Positions 33,440 to 42,608 are shown, numbered from the stretch's first letter. The stretch is 64,000 bases of DNA from an uncultured Clostridia bacterium (GCA_946500295.1 CAMMVF010000002.1:1-64000); one strand, 5' to 3'. Notes: generated by a model not told the origin, from the letters alone. A program made the numbers and translations.

Positions 33440-34912
33440 TCACGGCTTCATCAGCTCGGTTACACTTATGGCGTCGGTAATGGTCTTTTCATGCGCCTCC
33501 CTGCCGTAGGCGTCAACCTGACTTTTGCTCTTCGGTCCGTGGGTCAGACATCCTGCTCCGCCGATACAGCCACCGGTGCATGCCATACCCTCGATAAAGT
33601 TTGCCGGCAGCACCTTCTTGGAAGCCTTGAGCAGAGCCGTGCGGCATTCCTCTATTCCGTCGCAGGAAATGGGCTTTAAGTCAAAGTCAGCCGCTCCCTG
33701 CTCCTTTAGCGCCTCGGCGACTGCGTCGCTCAAGCCCCCGCAGCGGGCGAAAATTCTGCCGAAGTAGGAGGCGTTGTCGAGTACTCCCTCCTCGAGCGAG
33801 GCTATGTCGATATCACGGCTGTCAAACAGAGCCTGAAGCTCCTCAAAGGTCATCGCAGAGTCAATGTAGGGCTTTACAGTGTCAAGCTTAATCTCCATCT
33901 TCTTTGCAGTACACGGTCCTATGAATACAATCTTGGACTCGGGGTCCTGCTCACGAATAAACCTCGCTATCTCCGCCATCGGCGAGAGGTTGTGGCTGAC
34001 ATTATCCCTGAGGGTCGGGAATTGCTTTTTAATATAGCTTACAAAGGCAGGGCAGCACGAGGAGGTTAAAAATCCCTTTTCCTTAAGCTCCGCCGCCTCC
34101 TTGTAAGCCACCATATCGGCTCCCCAAGCAGCTTCGACCACGCTTGTAAAGCCGAGTTTTTTTATAGCTGTTATAACCTGACCCAATTTAGCATAGGTAA
34201 ACTGGCTTGAAATAGAGGGTGCAACCACTGCATAGAGGTTAAAGTTTTTGTCCTTTTCCCTTTGCTTAATCATATCAATAATATCAAGGATATACGACTT
34301 ATCGTCAATCGCTCCAAAAGGACATTGATATACGCACGCACCACAGGAAATACACTTGCTGTTATCTATATGCGCCGCCTTAGTCTCCTCATCCATGCTG
34401 ATAGCCTTTATCTTGCACGCCTTCTCGCACGGACGGCGGTGGTTGGCTATGGCGCTGTAGGGACAGACCTCAGCGCACCTGCCGCAGTTAATACATTTTT
34501 CCTTGTCAATATGAGCCTTCTGCTTACTGTCAAAGGTAATGGCATCTCTCGGACAGACATCCTCACAGCGGTGAGCGATACATCCTCGGCAGTCTTCGGT
34601 AACGGAATATCCGCCTACAGGGCACTCGTCGCAGGCTAATTCAATTACCTCGATTACGTTGGGATTGTTTCTGTCTCCACCCGTCGCCATCTTGATGCGC
34701 TCTCCGATTATCGCTCTCTCTTTATATATACAGCAGCGCATTGTCGGCTTGGGACCCTTTACTATGGTTTTTGCTATATCGTTGTAGCTCTCCACCAAAG
34801 TATCATCAAACGCATGGCGGGCTACCTCTCTTAGCACCTTGTACTTCAGATACTGAACCTTGGTATCGAACTTTCTCAACTTAGCTGAGGGCTTTGCTGC
34901 TTTTTCTGCCAT
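33440..34912 (-). CDS. Group B-type monomeric [FeFe] hydrogenase
   Basis: This 490-residue protein resembles the TIGR04105 family (group B [FeFe] hydrogenases of anaerobic Firmicutes). It carries several ferredoxin-type cysteine motifs in about residues 90-200 (CIAHRCEDVCP, CINCGRCAEVCP, CISCGACVYQCP). The H-cluster domain follows with the three cysteine motifs TSSCCPAFV, IGPCTAKKMEI and EGMACTGGCIGGAG. Such enzymes should make or use H2 with ferredoxin, though group B members are little studied. TTG at 34921 is possible, but the ATG at 34912 with AAGGAG upstream is preferred. It is the last gene of a four-gene cluster, 21 bases after the phosphatase stop. Confidence 0.92.
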   Translation of the reverse strand: MAEKAAKPSAKLRKFDTKVQYLKYKVLREVARHAFDDTLVESYNDIAKTIVKGPKPTMRCCIYKERAIIGERIKMATGGDRNNPNVIEVIELACDECPVGGYSVTEDCRGCIAHRCEDVCPRDAITFDSKQKAHIDKEKCINCGRCAEVCPYSAIANHRRPCEKACKIKAISMDEETKAAHIDNSKCISCGACVYQCPFGAIDDKSYILDIIDMIKQREKDKNFNLYAVVAPSISSQFTYAKLGQVITAIKKLGFTSVVEAAWGADMVAYKEAAELKEKGFLTSSCCPAFVSYIKKQFPTLRDNVSHNLSPMAEIARFIREQDPESKIVFIGPCTAKKMEIKLDTVKPYIDSAMTFEELQALFDSRDIDIASLEEGVLDNASYFGRIFARCGGLSDAVAEALKEQGAADFDLKPISCDGIEECRTALLKASKKVLPANFIEGMACTGGCIGGAGCLTHGPKSKSQVDAYGREAHEKTITDAISVTELMKP

Positions 34913-34933
34913 TGCAATCAACTCCTTAACACA

Positions 34934-36106
34934 CTAAAAATAACTTATCGTTACTCTCTTCCCCATTTTTTTGAGGCACTCGCCGAGCTGCTCGACTATC
35001 CTCATTTTTATATTAAAGCTTATCGGCAATCCCGGATTTTGATGAGCAGGGTTCACCGCCCTGCCGACATAGAAGTTTATATCAGTTGCTTCTTCAAAAA
35101 GAATACGGGCTATCCGAGACGCACCGTCCTTCTTAAAGCTCCAGTCCGAGTAAAGCTCGCTGCTGTCGAGATATGCCTTGGCATACTCGAGCACCTTGCT
35201 CATCGTTATGACACCCTCCGTAACCAGATCTACGCCCTCTATATAGGCCGTAGGCGGAATTTCGGGGTCAAGATAGTCGAGCGAGGTGTTCAACGGCTTT
35301 TTCAGATACTCTGCTGCAAGAGCTGAGGTAGTTCCGCCGCAGATTATATGCTTGCCCTCGTTTGAGAAAAACTGAGAGTGCATCTTGGGAGCATCCTCTG
35401 GCTTTTCGGGCGGACCGAATAAGACGTTGACCTGCGCCCTTTTTCTGATTTTGATAACTCCTATGGTAGTATCGTCTCCGGGTTGACCGTCGTAAAGACG
35501 GCTACATTCATCGAGAAGGATATTGCACAGCGCTTTCGCAGTGTAATCGGGCTGGTACATATCCTCCATAAAGGTAATTATATTATCCCTCTGCCAGCCG
35601 AAGTTCATCGTCTTACCGACTCCTGCGTATATGGCTCCGTCGCTCATAGCTATGAAAACATCATTTTCACACAGAGGGATTTTCGATTTGAATATGGTCT
35701 TGCCCTCTATCTCTTCGCTGATTTTGGGATAGTCTATACTCTTGCCGTCGCGCAGCAGGATAACCTGCGGATTGTCATACTGTATAATCTCCGCTTCTTT
35801 GTTGTTTGCTATGCGGATTATCGTAAAAGTGGAGTAGGCGATTTTTCGCACGTTGCAAACAGGCAGAGTGAGAGCTACTGTCTCAACACAGTCCTCAAGG
35901 CTTAAATTATTCGCCACCATCGTGCTTATTATCTTCGAGGTGAGAGTTGCCAATATATTCGCCTTAACCCCGCTGCCCAGTCCGTCAGCCAGCACTATTA
36001 CGCAGGAGTTCTCTCCCTGCTCCACCAGCTCCACCTTGTCGCCGCAAAGCTGTTCGCCGTATTTTATAACGCTGTTGTAGCTTATATCGGTACATAGATT
36101 ATTCAT
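34934..36106 (-). CDS. SpoIIE-family PP2C-type protein phosphatase
   Basis: The N-terminal ~215 residues are a SpoIIE-like PP2C phosphatase domain. Metal-binding Asp residues are visible in VLADGLGSG (about 39-41), AMSDGAIYAG (near 150) and PGDDTTIGVI (near 210). The last ~170 residues form an extra domain found in this hydrogenase-linked subgroup (HIICGGTTSALAAEYL ...), which I cannot name. It starts inside the last codons of the sensory hydrogenase gene (8-base overlap), so the two are translationally coupled. A role in turning a redox or H2 signal into dephosphorylation of a partner is inferred from this linkage. Confidence 0.9.
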   Translation of the reverse strand: MNNLCTDISYNSVIKYGEQLCGDKVELVEQGENSCVIVLADGLGSGVKANILATLTSKIISTMVANNLSLEDCVETVALTLPVCNVRKIAYSTFTIIRIANNKEAEIIQYDNPQVILLRDGKSIDYPKISEEIEGKTIFKSKIPLCENDVFIAMSDGAIYAGVGKTMNFGWQRDNIITFMEDMYQPDYTAKALCNILLDECSRLYDGQPGDDTTIGVIKIRKRAQVNVLFGPPEKPEDAPKMHSQFFSNEGKHIICGGTTSALAAEYLKKPLNTSLDYLDPEIPPTAYIEGVDLVTEGVITMSKVLEYAKAYLDSSELYSDWSFKKDGASRIARILFEEATDINFYVGRAVNPAHQNPGLPISFNIKMRIVEQLGECLKKMGKRVTISYF

Positions 36107-37775
36107 CGCTCAGCGACTCCTTTAGCTTTGTGAGGGCTATCTTGGTTTCTGCTGTGGTTTCACCCAGCAATGAGGCTATCTCCTGAACCACCCTCATCTG
36201 CTTTTCGATTACCTTATCGGCAATCTCGACTGTGTTGCGGCTCATCTTTTCCTTTTGCTCTTTTTCCTGTTCCTCTCGGGTGACGTCACGCATTATGCTT
36301 ATCAAAATATTGGAGCTTCTGTCGTAGGTCACCGTCTCGTCAACATACCTGTCATACTCGGACAGGTAAACCCTTTTATTTCGGATATTCAGCCCTGTAT
36401 TCAAAACCTGCATATACGGCAGTGGGTCTAAAATCCTCACTACCGGCTCGCCTATAACGTCCTGCGCTCTTGATATATTCATTATCTTTCTGGCGGAGGC
36501 GTTTATCTGCTGAATGTTAAGATCCTCATCCAATACCATAATTCCGTTGGGTGTATTTTTGATTATCGTATCCGAAAAGCTCTCCGCCTTTTGTATCAGA
36601 TACGGCAGGCACATGGTTATGCTGGCCTTTCCGAAGTAGACTGCTACCGCCTTCTCACGGCAGGTATTGTAGCCGCACGAGCCGCAGTTGAGCTCATCCT
36701 CAGGCTTTGTCTTGCCCATCTGCTTTAGAATATCCTTTATTGTCTTTTCTCCCGGAAGCTGGCGCTTTATGTTTATAAAGCTGACATCCTTTTTAAGCTG
36801 CTCGCTGCTCATGGTATCGACCTCAAATTCCTTATCCATGGCGTATTTATCAACAGCCATAAAGTCCTCTATTGGTCGGGCTTTACCCTTGTTCATAGCG
36901 GGACCTCCCACGCAGCTCCCCGCGCAGGCGGACATCTCGACAAAGCAGCCGCTGATTTGTCCGCTTATAATATCCTCAAGCGCCGCTATACAGTTGTCCA
37001 TTCCATCTACCGCCATATAGCTGTAGCTGTCGGGCTTAGTCACCATTGAGCGGAGTATTCCCCCAGCGGTCGGAAACAGTCTGGCACGTCCGCCGTCGTC
37101 GGTTTCATTTGTGACCTCAAGCTTCACTCCCTCCTCATCAAGCCAGCGTTTCAGCTCAATGAAGGTCAGCACGCAGTCCACATACTCGGGGTAAGAATCA
37201 GCCTCGCCCTTTTTGGCTATACACGGACCGATAAATACGGTTTTCGCCTCGGGATTGTGCTGCTTTATGCTCTTGCAGTGAGCCTGCATAGGTGATAAAA
37301 CCTTCGCAAGATACGGCAGTGCGTCTGGGTAATACTTCTGAATCAGGGTATTGACGCTGTGACAACAGGAGGAAATAACCACAGGCTGCTCCCCACGGCG
37401 GAGAATATTTTCGTACTCGTCCTTAACCATGGTTGCTCCTATCGCAGTCTCACCTGCTCCTTGAAAACCGAGACGTTTCAAAGCCGCTTCCAGGGAAGTG
37501 ATATTCACGCCCTTAAAATCTGCTACAAAGGAGGGCGCGACGCTGGCATAAACGGCGGCTCCGCTGTTTATCATCGACTTGACCTTATCCAAATCGTTTC
37601 TTATTACCTTCGCCCCTTGGGGACAGACGGTGTAGCACCGACCGCACATCACGCACTCGTTGCTCAGGATATGAGCCTGGTTGTCGTTAAAGCTTATCGC
37701 CTTAACCGGACATACTCTGATACACTTATGACAATTTTTACAGTTAGATATTTTAGTCTGGATACATTCAATCAT
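36099..37775 (-). CDS. Sensory-type [FeFe] hydrogenase with PAS domain (group C-like)
   Basis: This 558-residue protein has an N-terminal pair of 4Fe-4S motifs (CKNCHKCIRVCP; CVMCGRCYTVCP). An H-cluster domain with SSCCHSVN, IGPCIAKKGE and MSACAGSCVGGP follows, then an Fe-S domain (NCGSCGYNTCREKA), a PAS domain (about 400-500, NGIMVLDEDLNIQQINASA) and a C-terminal coiled coil. L1 has His-Ser in place of the Pro-Ala of catalytic enzymes, and L3 has Ala-Gly-Ser-Cys in place of Thr-Gly-Gly-Cys; these changes are typical of the proposed H2-sensing group C. ATG at 37775 has GGAGG five bases upstream. It should sense H2 or redox state and act through the coupled phosphatase. Confidence 0.92.
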   Translation of the reverse strand: MIECIQTKISNCKNCHKCIRVCPVKAISFNDNQAHILSNECVMCGRCYTVCPQGAKVIRNDLDKVKSMINSGAAVYASVAPSFVADFKGVNITSLEAALKRLGFQGAGETAIGATMVKDEYENILRRGEQPVVISSCCHSVNTLIQKYYPDALPYLAKVLSPMQAHCKSIKQHNPEAKTVFIGPCIAKKGEADSYPEYVDCVLTFIELKRWLDEEGVKLEVTNETDDGGRARLFPTAGGILRSMVTKPDSYSYMAVDGMDNCIAALEDIISGQISGCFVEMSACAGSCVGGPAMNKGKARPIEDFMAVDKYAMDKEFEVDTMSSEQLKKDVSFINIKRQLPGEKTIKDILKQMGKTKPEDELNCGSCGYNTCREKAVAVYFGKASITMCLPYLIQKAESFSDTIIKNTPNGIMVLDEDLNIQQINASARKIMNISRAQDVIGEPVVRILDPLPYMQVLNTGLNIRNKRVYLSEYDRYVDETVTYDRSSNILISIMRDVTREEQEKEQKEKMSRNTVEIADKVIEKQMRVVQEIASLLGETTAETKIALTKLKESLSDE

Positions 37776-37791
37776 ATGTACCTCCAAATAA

Positions 37792-38037
37792 TCAAACGGT
37801 TCTGCTTAAAACGTATTTGTTGAAAACCTCGTCAAAATTATCCTTGGTAACGCCGCCGACAACCTCGTCGTTAAACTTCATGGTGACTCCCTCCGTACAC
37901 TTTCCGAGACAAAAGGCTGCGCCCAAATTTATTTCATCTTCAAGCTTGTTTTCGGCGAGCTTCTGCTTTAGCAGAGAGACAATCTCATACGACCCCCTCA
38001 GATGACACGAACTTCCGACACAAACATAAATCTTCAC
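37792..38037 (-). CDS. Thioredoxin-like [2Fe-2S] ferredoxin (NuoE/HydC-like)
   Basis: This small protein (81 residues from the chosen GTG) is a thioredoxin-fold 2Fe-2S ferredoxin with cysteines in VCVGSSCHLRGS and AAFCLGKCTEGV, the usual four-cysteine pattern. The GTG start at 38037 has GAGGTGG six bases upstream; a reading 22 codons longer lacks such support. It is the first gene of the hydrogenase/phosphatase cluster, 16 bases ahead of the sensory hydrogenase gene, and could carry electrons to it. Confidence 0.92.
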   Translation of the reverse strand: MKIYVCVGSSCHLRGSYEIVSLLKQKLAENKLEDEINLGAAFCLGKCTEGVTMKFNDEVVGGVTKDNFDEVFNKYVLSRTV

Positions 38038-38133
38038 AATAACCACCTCATTATTAAAACCCGCACTCGCACCTGAACAGTGCTGCCGCAGATTGACAAG
38101 CACAGGTAAAAATACTCATTTTAATTCTAATAA

Positions 38134-38162
38134 ATTATATCAGATTTACACAAAACAGTCAA
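38134..38162 (-). promoter_or_regulatory. Promoter of the hydrogenase/phosphatase cluster
   Basis: A near-consensus TTGACT, 17 bases and TATAAT on the minus strand, about 100 bases upstream of the ferredoxin start. Confidence 0.78.
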
Positions 38163-38246
38163 TTAACAAGCGATGAATTTACGCTGAATTTACCGCTTTT
38201 CATTGCACTTTCTACATGATAAAATATAATACAAGGAGTGGAAACA

Positions 38247-39029
38247 ATGGAAATTATAGACCTTCACGCCCATATATATCCTGATAAAATTGCCGAAAAG
38301 GCAACTCAGGGCATATGGGGCTTTTACAATATAAAAATTGACTGCGCTGGAACGGCAGAGGATCTCATAAAAAACGGGACTGAAGCGGGAATCAGCCGAT
38401 TTCTCGTGCAGTCTGTAGCGACTGTTCCCCATCAAGTCAGCAGTATAAACCAATTTATAGCCGGACAGTGTAAGAAGCACAGCTGCTTTATAGGCTTCGG
38501 CACAATACACCCGCAGCTCGATTCACCAACAGAGGCAGTTGAGGAAATATTTTCTCTTGGACTGCATGGAGTAAAGCTTCACCCCGATACCCAACACTTC
38601 AACATGGACGATCCGAAAATGTTTCCAATATACGATATGATTCAGGGTAAGCTCCCTGTGCTCATGCACTGCGGAGACTATCGCTACACCTACTCGCACC
38701 CGAGCAGACTTAAAAATGTACTCGAAAATTTTCCGAAGCTCACTGTAATCGCAGCTCACTTTGGCGGCTGGTCGCTGTGGGATTTGGCTTCAGAATACTT
38801 ACTTGAGCAAAATTGTTATGTTGACTGCTCAAGCTCGATAATGTTTTTGGGCAGAAAAAGAGCCAAGGAGCTTATAGACCTTTACGGGGCTGAGCGAGTT
38901 GTATTTGGTACCGACTACCCGATGTGGACGGCCCAACAAAGCGTAGAAGATGTTATGAGCTTGGGACTAAGAGACAATGAGCTTGAGTTAATCTTCAATA
39001 AAAACGCCAAAAGAATACTTGGTGAATAA
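38247..39029 (+). CDS. Amidohydrolase-family metal-dependent hydrolase
   Basis: This 260-residue TIM-barrel protein has the amidohydrolase-2 pattern: HAH near the N-terminus (IIDLHAHIYP), Lys/His in GVKLHPDTQHFN, His in VLMHCGD and IAAHFGGW, and the last metal Asp in VFGTDYPMW. Members include decarboxylases and lactonases acting on aromatic or acidic substrates; the substrate here cannot be told. ATG at 38247 is preferred over a GTG nine bases upstream, because AAGGAGTGG serves it well. A TTGCAC-16-TATAAT promoter-like pair (38203-38230) is so close that the leader would be very short. Confidence 0.88.
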   Translation: MEIIDLHAHIYPDKIAEKATQGIWGFYNIKIDCAGTAEDLIKNGTEAGISRFLVQSVATVPHQVSSINQFIAGQCKKHSCFIGFGTIHPQLDSPTEAVEEIFSLGLHGVKLHPDTQHFNMDDPKMFPIYDMIQGKLPVLMHCGDYRYTYSHPSRLKNVLENFPKLTVIAAHFGGWSLWDLASEYLLEQNCYVDCSSSIMFLGRKRAKELIDLYGAERVVFGTDYPMWTAQQSVEDVMSLGLRDNELELIFNKNAKRILGE

Positions 39030-39147
39030 AAAAGTTGCGAAAATTTTTTCGTCCTCTTGCCTTTGTTAAATATACATGATATAATCTTATTATAATCTTA
39101 GATTTTATTAAATTCATCGCAACTCCACTGTGTAATATGTTATATAT

Positions 39148-39181
39148 AAAACGAGGCTGCCGTTTTGACAGTCTCGTTTAC
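39148..39181. terminator. Bidirectional terminator between amidohydrolase and dnaX
   Basis: AAACGAGGCTG pairs with CAGTCTCGTTT around a loop of about nine bases, with A/T runs on both sides. Both neighbouring genes converge here. Confidence 0.75.
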
Positions 39182-39249
39182 TTATTATCTAAGCGTTTGG
39201 CAATTAGCCAAACAAAATACTTCACAAGATAATGAGCGCCTTGCAAATA

Positions 39250-40926
39250 TCATTCCTCTTCGCGAGTAACCTCCACACCATTTTCCTCGAGCTTTTCGAC
39301 CAAAGCCTTGAGCGGATCGGGTTTGTCCTCCTTTTTTTCGGGTTGACGATAAGGCCCGAGCCTGTACACCCTGCCCGTGACCTCCTGAATCGCCGCTCTC
39401 ATAGATTCCCTCTGGTGCTGGGTTTTCAGCATTGAAAACGGCAAATCAGTCTCTGATTCTATCAAGAGATAATCTCCGCTCACATACGCCCTTGTTTTTG
39501 CAAAAGCGGTCGCTACCGACTTCGATTTTTTCTCTACTACGTCGAGTACATCCTTCCACTGCGTCATGGGCACACAGTTTTTCATTATCTCCTCTATATT
39601 TGCCGTCTTGCGTACTCGAGGTACTTCCTGAGGCGGCGAGGTAACGATCGGACCGCTATTATTTTCAACACGAGTATTAACGATAGGATTTTCTTCATGC
39701 CCGGGCTGAACAGTTGTCGGTGTTGTCGGCTGCGACGACATTTGTGAGTAACCCTCGGCGGGAGCCAAGGCAGCACCGTTTCGCATGGCTCTCTCCAACG
39801 CAGAGAGCCTGTCTAAAACAGACTCCAAATCCTGAGACATCTCGGGCGAGCAGATTTTAACCAACGCCATTTCAAGCTCCGTTCGGCTGCTACCGCCCCG
39901 TGACATTCTGTCGGCTGCCGCTGCGAGGACGTCCATAGCGTAGATTATCTCCCCTAGTGAGATAAAACCGGCCTGGGTCTCGAGCTTTTTATACTCCTCG
40001 TTTGTCATAGTGAGGACATCACCGGGGGATTTTAAGGTTTTTATCATCATTAGGTTTCTGAAATACTCCAGTAGCTCACGACACAAACCCATCATATCCT
40101 TAGAGTTTGCATAGAGCTTATCTACGGCTATCAAGGCGGCGGCACAGTCCCTCTCTCTCAGGCTCTCGCCTATCGAGTACAGGTAGCTGCGGTCGGCAAG
40201 ACCTGCAACATTCCTGACAACCGTTTCGCTTATCTCATTCGCCTCGCCTATACAGCGGTCGAGAATCGACAAGGCGTCTCTGAACGCGCCGTCCGATACA
40301 GCGGCAATCAGCCCTGCCGCATCCATATCAAGCTGTGCGCCCTCCTGCTGAGCTATATACTGCAATCTTTCCGACAGCTGTGGGGCGGGTATGCGATGAA
40401 AGTCAAAACGCTGACAGCGAGAAAGAATTGTCGCAGGCAGCTTGTGAACCTCGGTGGTTGCCAAAATAAAAATGACGTGGGAGGGCGGCTCCTCCAGGGT
40501 TTTCAGCAAAGCATTAAAGGCTCCTCCCGAGAGCATATGAACCTCATCTATAATATACACCCTGAATTTGACCTTGGGGTTTGAGGGGTTCATCTGAGCC
40601 TCCTCGATTATGCTTCTGATATTATCAACTCCGGTATTGCTGGCGGCATCAATTTCCACCACATCATAAAGCTGCCCGTTGGCAAACGCCATACAGTTTT
40701 CGCACTCGCCGCATGGCTCGCCGTCGTGCATATTCAGGCAGTTCACCGCCTTTGCCAAAATTTTGGCGCAGGTGGTTTTTCCCGTTCCACGGCAGCCTGT
40801 AAACAGGTAGGCATGATTAAGCCTGCCTGAAATCAGCTCGTTTTTAAGCGTATGCGTGATATGCTCCTGCCCGACAACGTCTGAAAATCGGATCGGTCTC
40901 CATTTTCTGTACAAAACCTGATACAT
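39250..40926 (-). CDS. dnaX: DNA polymerase III subunit gamma/tau
   Basis: DnaX is the clamp-loader ATPase of the replisome. This 558-residue protein starts MYQVLYRKWRP and has Walker A GCRGTGKTT, the zinc-binding CLNMHDGEPCGECENC, Walker B IIDEVHML and the SRC sensor motif LSRCQRFDF. The C-terminal third is variable and Pro/Thr-rich before a conserved tail. ATG at 40926 has GGGAGGTTG; a longer reading runs back into the SRP RNA and is rejected. SRP RNA directly upstream is the usual Firmicutes arrangement. No recR or YbaB gene follows. Confidence 0.97.
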   Translation of the reverse strand: MYQVLYRKWRPIRFSDVVGQEHITHTLKNELISGRLNHAYLFTGCRGTGKTTCAKILAKAVNCLNMHDGEPCGECENCMAFANGQLYDVVEIDAASNTGVDNIRSIIEEAQMNPSNPKVKFRVYIIDEVHMLSGGAFNALLKTLEEPPSHVIFILATTEVHKLPATILSRCQRFDFHRIPAPQLSERLQYIAQQEGAQLDMDAAGLIAAVSDGAFRDALSILDRCIGEANEISETVVRNVAGLADRSYLYSIGESLRERDCAAALIAVDKLYANSKDMMGLCRELLEYFRNLMMIKTLKSPGDVLTMTNEEYKKLETQAGFISLGEIIYAMDVLAAAADRMSRGGSSRTELEMALVKICSPEMSQDLESVLDRLSALERAMRNGAALAPAEGYSQMSSQPTTPTTVQPGHEENPIVNTRVENNSGPIVTSPPQEVPRVRKTANIEEIMKNCVPMTQWKDVLDVVEKKSKSVATAFAKTRAYVSGDYLLIESETDLPFSMLKTQHQRESMRAAIQEVTGRVYRLGPYRQPEKKEDKPDPLKALVEKLEENGVEVTREEE

Positions 40927-40984
40927 AGCAACCTCCCAAACAAAAAAGCAAGTCGGAGCTTCATTATAATATGTGAACGACAGA

Positions 40985-41080
40985 CTTACTGTATCGCATC
41001 GGAACATCCGCTTAATGCTGCTCGGTTCCCCGCCTGACATGGTTCACGGCATCCAATCGCACAGGGCCTGCCGCTCGCAT
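40985..41080 (-). ncRNA. ffs: Signal recognition particle RNA (small bacterial type)
   Basis: The minus strand carries the SRP core: GTGAACCATGTCAGGCGG, the GGGGAACCG tip and AGCAGCATTAAG, which together form the Ffh-binding helix 8 with its apical loop. Flanking arms starting CTGTGCGATTGG and ending GATGCGATACAG pair, giving a ~95-nt hairpin RNA. It lies just upstream of dnaX as in many Firmicutes. The exact ends are estimates. Confidence 0.88.
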
Positions 41081-41129
41081 ATTACAACGAAATATCTCTA
41101 ACTTGCTTTAGACAAAGTGTCTGAGATGT

Positions 41130-41158
41130 ATTATACTAAATTTTCTTATTCAAGTCAA
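41130..41158 (-). promoter_or_regulatory. Promoter of SRP RNA (and possibly dnaX)
   Basis: TTGACT, 17 bases and TATAAT on the minus strand, a near-consensus promoter, about 45 bases before the mature SRP RNA region. Confidence 0.82.
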
Positions 41159-41298
41159 GGGGTGGATGTGCTTCCGCGCCCGACATAAATGATAATCAAA
41201 AAACACTTGCGGCAAAGCATATCCGCTTGATTATTGGATTAAAAGAGAGTATTATATAGTTGCAAGTAGAAAACATCTATGCTCCAAGGTGAAATTTT

Positions 41299-42312
41299 AT
41301 GAAAAACACAATCTACATAATCACTGGTGCGAACGGATTTTTAGGAAACAACGTAATCCGAGCTCTGCGGACGAGAGAGCCTGACGCTGAAATTAGAGCC
41401 CTTATATTAAATGGAAGCGACGGCGAAATGCTCAAAGGGCTTGATTGTAAAATATTTGAGGGCGATGTCACAAATAAAGAATCGCTTAAAGATATTTTTT
41501 CCGCACAACCGGATGCTCAGCTTTGCGTAATTCACTGTGCCGCCTTGGTGTATATTAAATCCAAGTACAATCCCAAGGTTTTCGAGGTCAACCTCGGCGG
41601 TACAAAAAATATAGCCGAGCTGTCGCTTGAGAAAAATGCGAAGCTTGTTTACGTCAGCAGTGTTCACGCCATTACCGAAAAGCCAAATAACGGATTGATA
41701 ACTGAAATAAGGGATTTCAATAGCGACAGCGTAGTCGGACTTTACGCAAAGAGCAAGGCGGAAACCGCAAAATATGTTCTCGAAATGGTAGAAAAGCATG
41801 GTCTTAACGCCTGCATCGTTCACCCGTCCGGCATAATCGGACCCAACGACTACAGCGGAACGCACCTCACCCAATTAATTATAGACTACGCCAAGGGTCG
41901 GCTGACAGCCTGCGTTCACGGCGGTTATGATTTTGTGGATGTGCGTGACGTTGCAGAGGGAATATTAAGTGCCTGTACGCTCGGCAAGCCCGGAGAATGC
42001 TATATTTTGTCAAACAAATATATTGAGGTCAAGGAGCTTCTGGATCTCTGCGCTGCGACTCTGCACAAGAAAAAAATCAGGACAATCCTGCCAATGTGGT
42101 TTGTAAAGCTTACAGCACCGTTTTCAGAGCTGTATTACAGTATTCTGCGCCAACCGCCGCTTTATACACGCTACTCGCTATACACATTAAATTCAAATGC
42201 GAATTTCTCAAACGAAAAAGCCAAGCGTGAACTAAATTACAAAACGAGGGATATCAAGCAAACGGTAGAGGATACAGTAAGCTGGCTCAAAAGCAGCGGA
42301 AAAATTAAATAG
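41299..42312 (+). CDS. NAD-dependent epimerase/dehydratase (extended SDR)
   Basis: This 337-residue protein has the Rossmann motif ITGANGFLGNNV at about 8-19 and the catalytic YAKSK (YxxxK) near 150, with VSSVHA giving the active Ser. The HPSGIIGPNDYSG segment and the layout resemble dihydroflavonol-reductase-like SDRs. The substrate could be a nucleotide sugar or an aldehyde/ketone; the sequence does not settle it. RBS AAGGTGA precedes the ATG. It is a single-gene unit ended by a strong terminator. Confidence 0.9.
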   Translation: MKNTIYIITGANGFLGNNVIRALRTREPDAEIRALILNGSDGEMLKGLDCKIFEGDVTNKESLKDIFSAQPDAQLCVIHCAALVYIKSKYNPKVFEVNLGGTKNIAELSLEKNAKLVYVSSVHAITEKPNNGLITEIRDFNSDSVVGLYAKSKAETAKYVLEMVEKHGLNACIVHPSGIIGPNDYSGTHLTQLIIDYAKGRLTACVHGGYDFVDVRDVAEGILSACTLGKPGECYILSNKYIEVKELLDLCAATLHKKKIRTILPMWFVKLTAPFSELYYSILRQPPLYTRYSLYTLNSNANFSNEKAKRELNYKTRDIKQTVEDTVSWLKSSGKIK

Positions 42313-42336
42313 CAACGCTGTCTAAATACAATAAAG

Positions 42337-42381
42337 CACCTCAATAAGGCTTTAAAACATAGCCTTACTGAGGTGATTTTT
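42337..42381 (+). terminator. Intrinsic terminator of the epimerase gene
   Basis: CACCTCAATAAGGCT pairs with AGCCTTACTGAGGTG (one mismatch) around nine bases, followed by ATTTTTG. Confidence 0.88.
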
Positions 42382-42434
42382 GTTATAGCTATATAACAAT
42401 TATGTCTTTAACAAATAATCTCCGTCAATCTTGC

Positions 42435-42579
42435 GGGGGAAGCCTTAGCCCTGCGGGCTAACTCCTGCGACCACATTGGAAAACCCGTGCGAAATATGGG
42501 CGGCGCGAAAAAGCCAAAGCTCCACAAAACGTCGAACAAGGGTCGCAGACGCTGCGCCGCAGGCGCAGCCGCTTCCCCC
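42435..42579 (-). other. Nested-stem non-coding element downstream of folD
   Basis: Outer arms GGGGGAAGC (42435) and GCTTCCCCC (42571) pair. A second pair CTGCGACC (42465) and GGTCGCAG (42541) lies inside. Side hairpins TTAGCCCTGCGGGCTAA (42445) and CTGCGCCGCAGGCGCAG (42552) sit between the two. The whole would fold as a multi-branched structure on either strand. It lies just beyond the folD stop. No coding is supported. Confidence 0.6.
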
Positions 42580-42608
42580 ATCTCAGCCGCTCGCTCAAAG
42601 CTTAATAA

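Noticed and set aside
33440-38037. Electron-bifurcating HydABC hydrogenase
   Set aside because: No NuoF-like HydB subunit is present, and the two hydrogenase proteins have group B and sensory features.
38203-38230. Promoter of the amidohydrolase gene (TTGCAC-16-TATAAT)
   Set aside because: The start point would fall inside the RBS, so I mention it under the gene but do not list it as a site.
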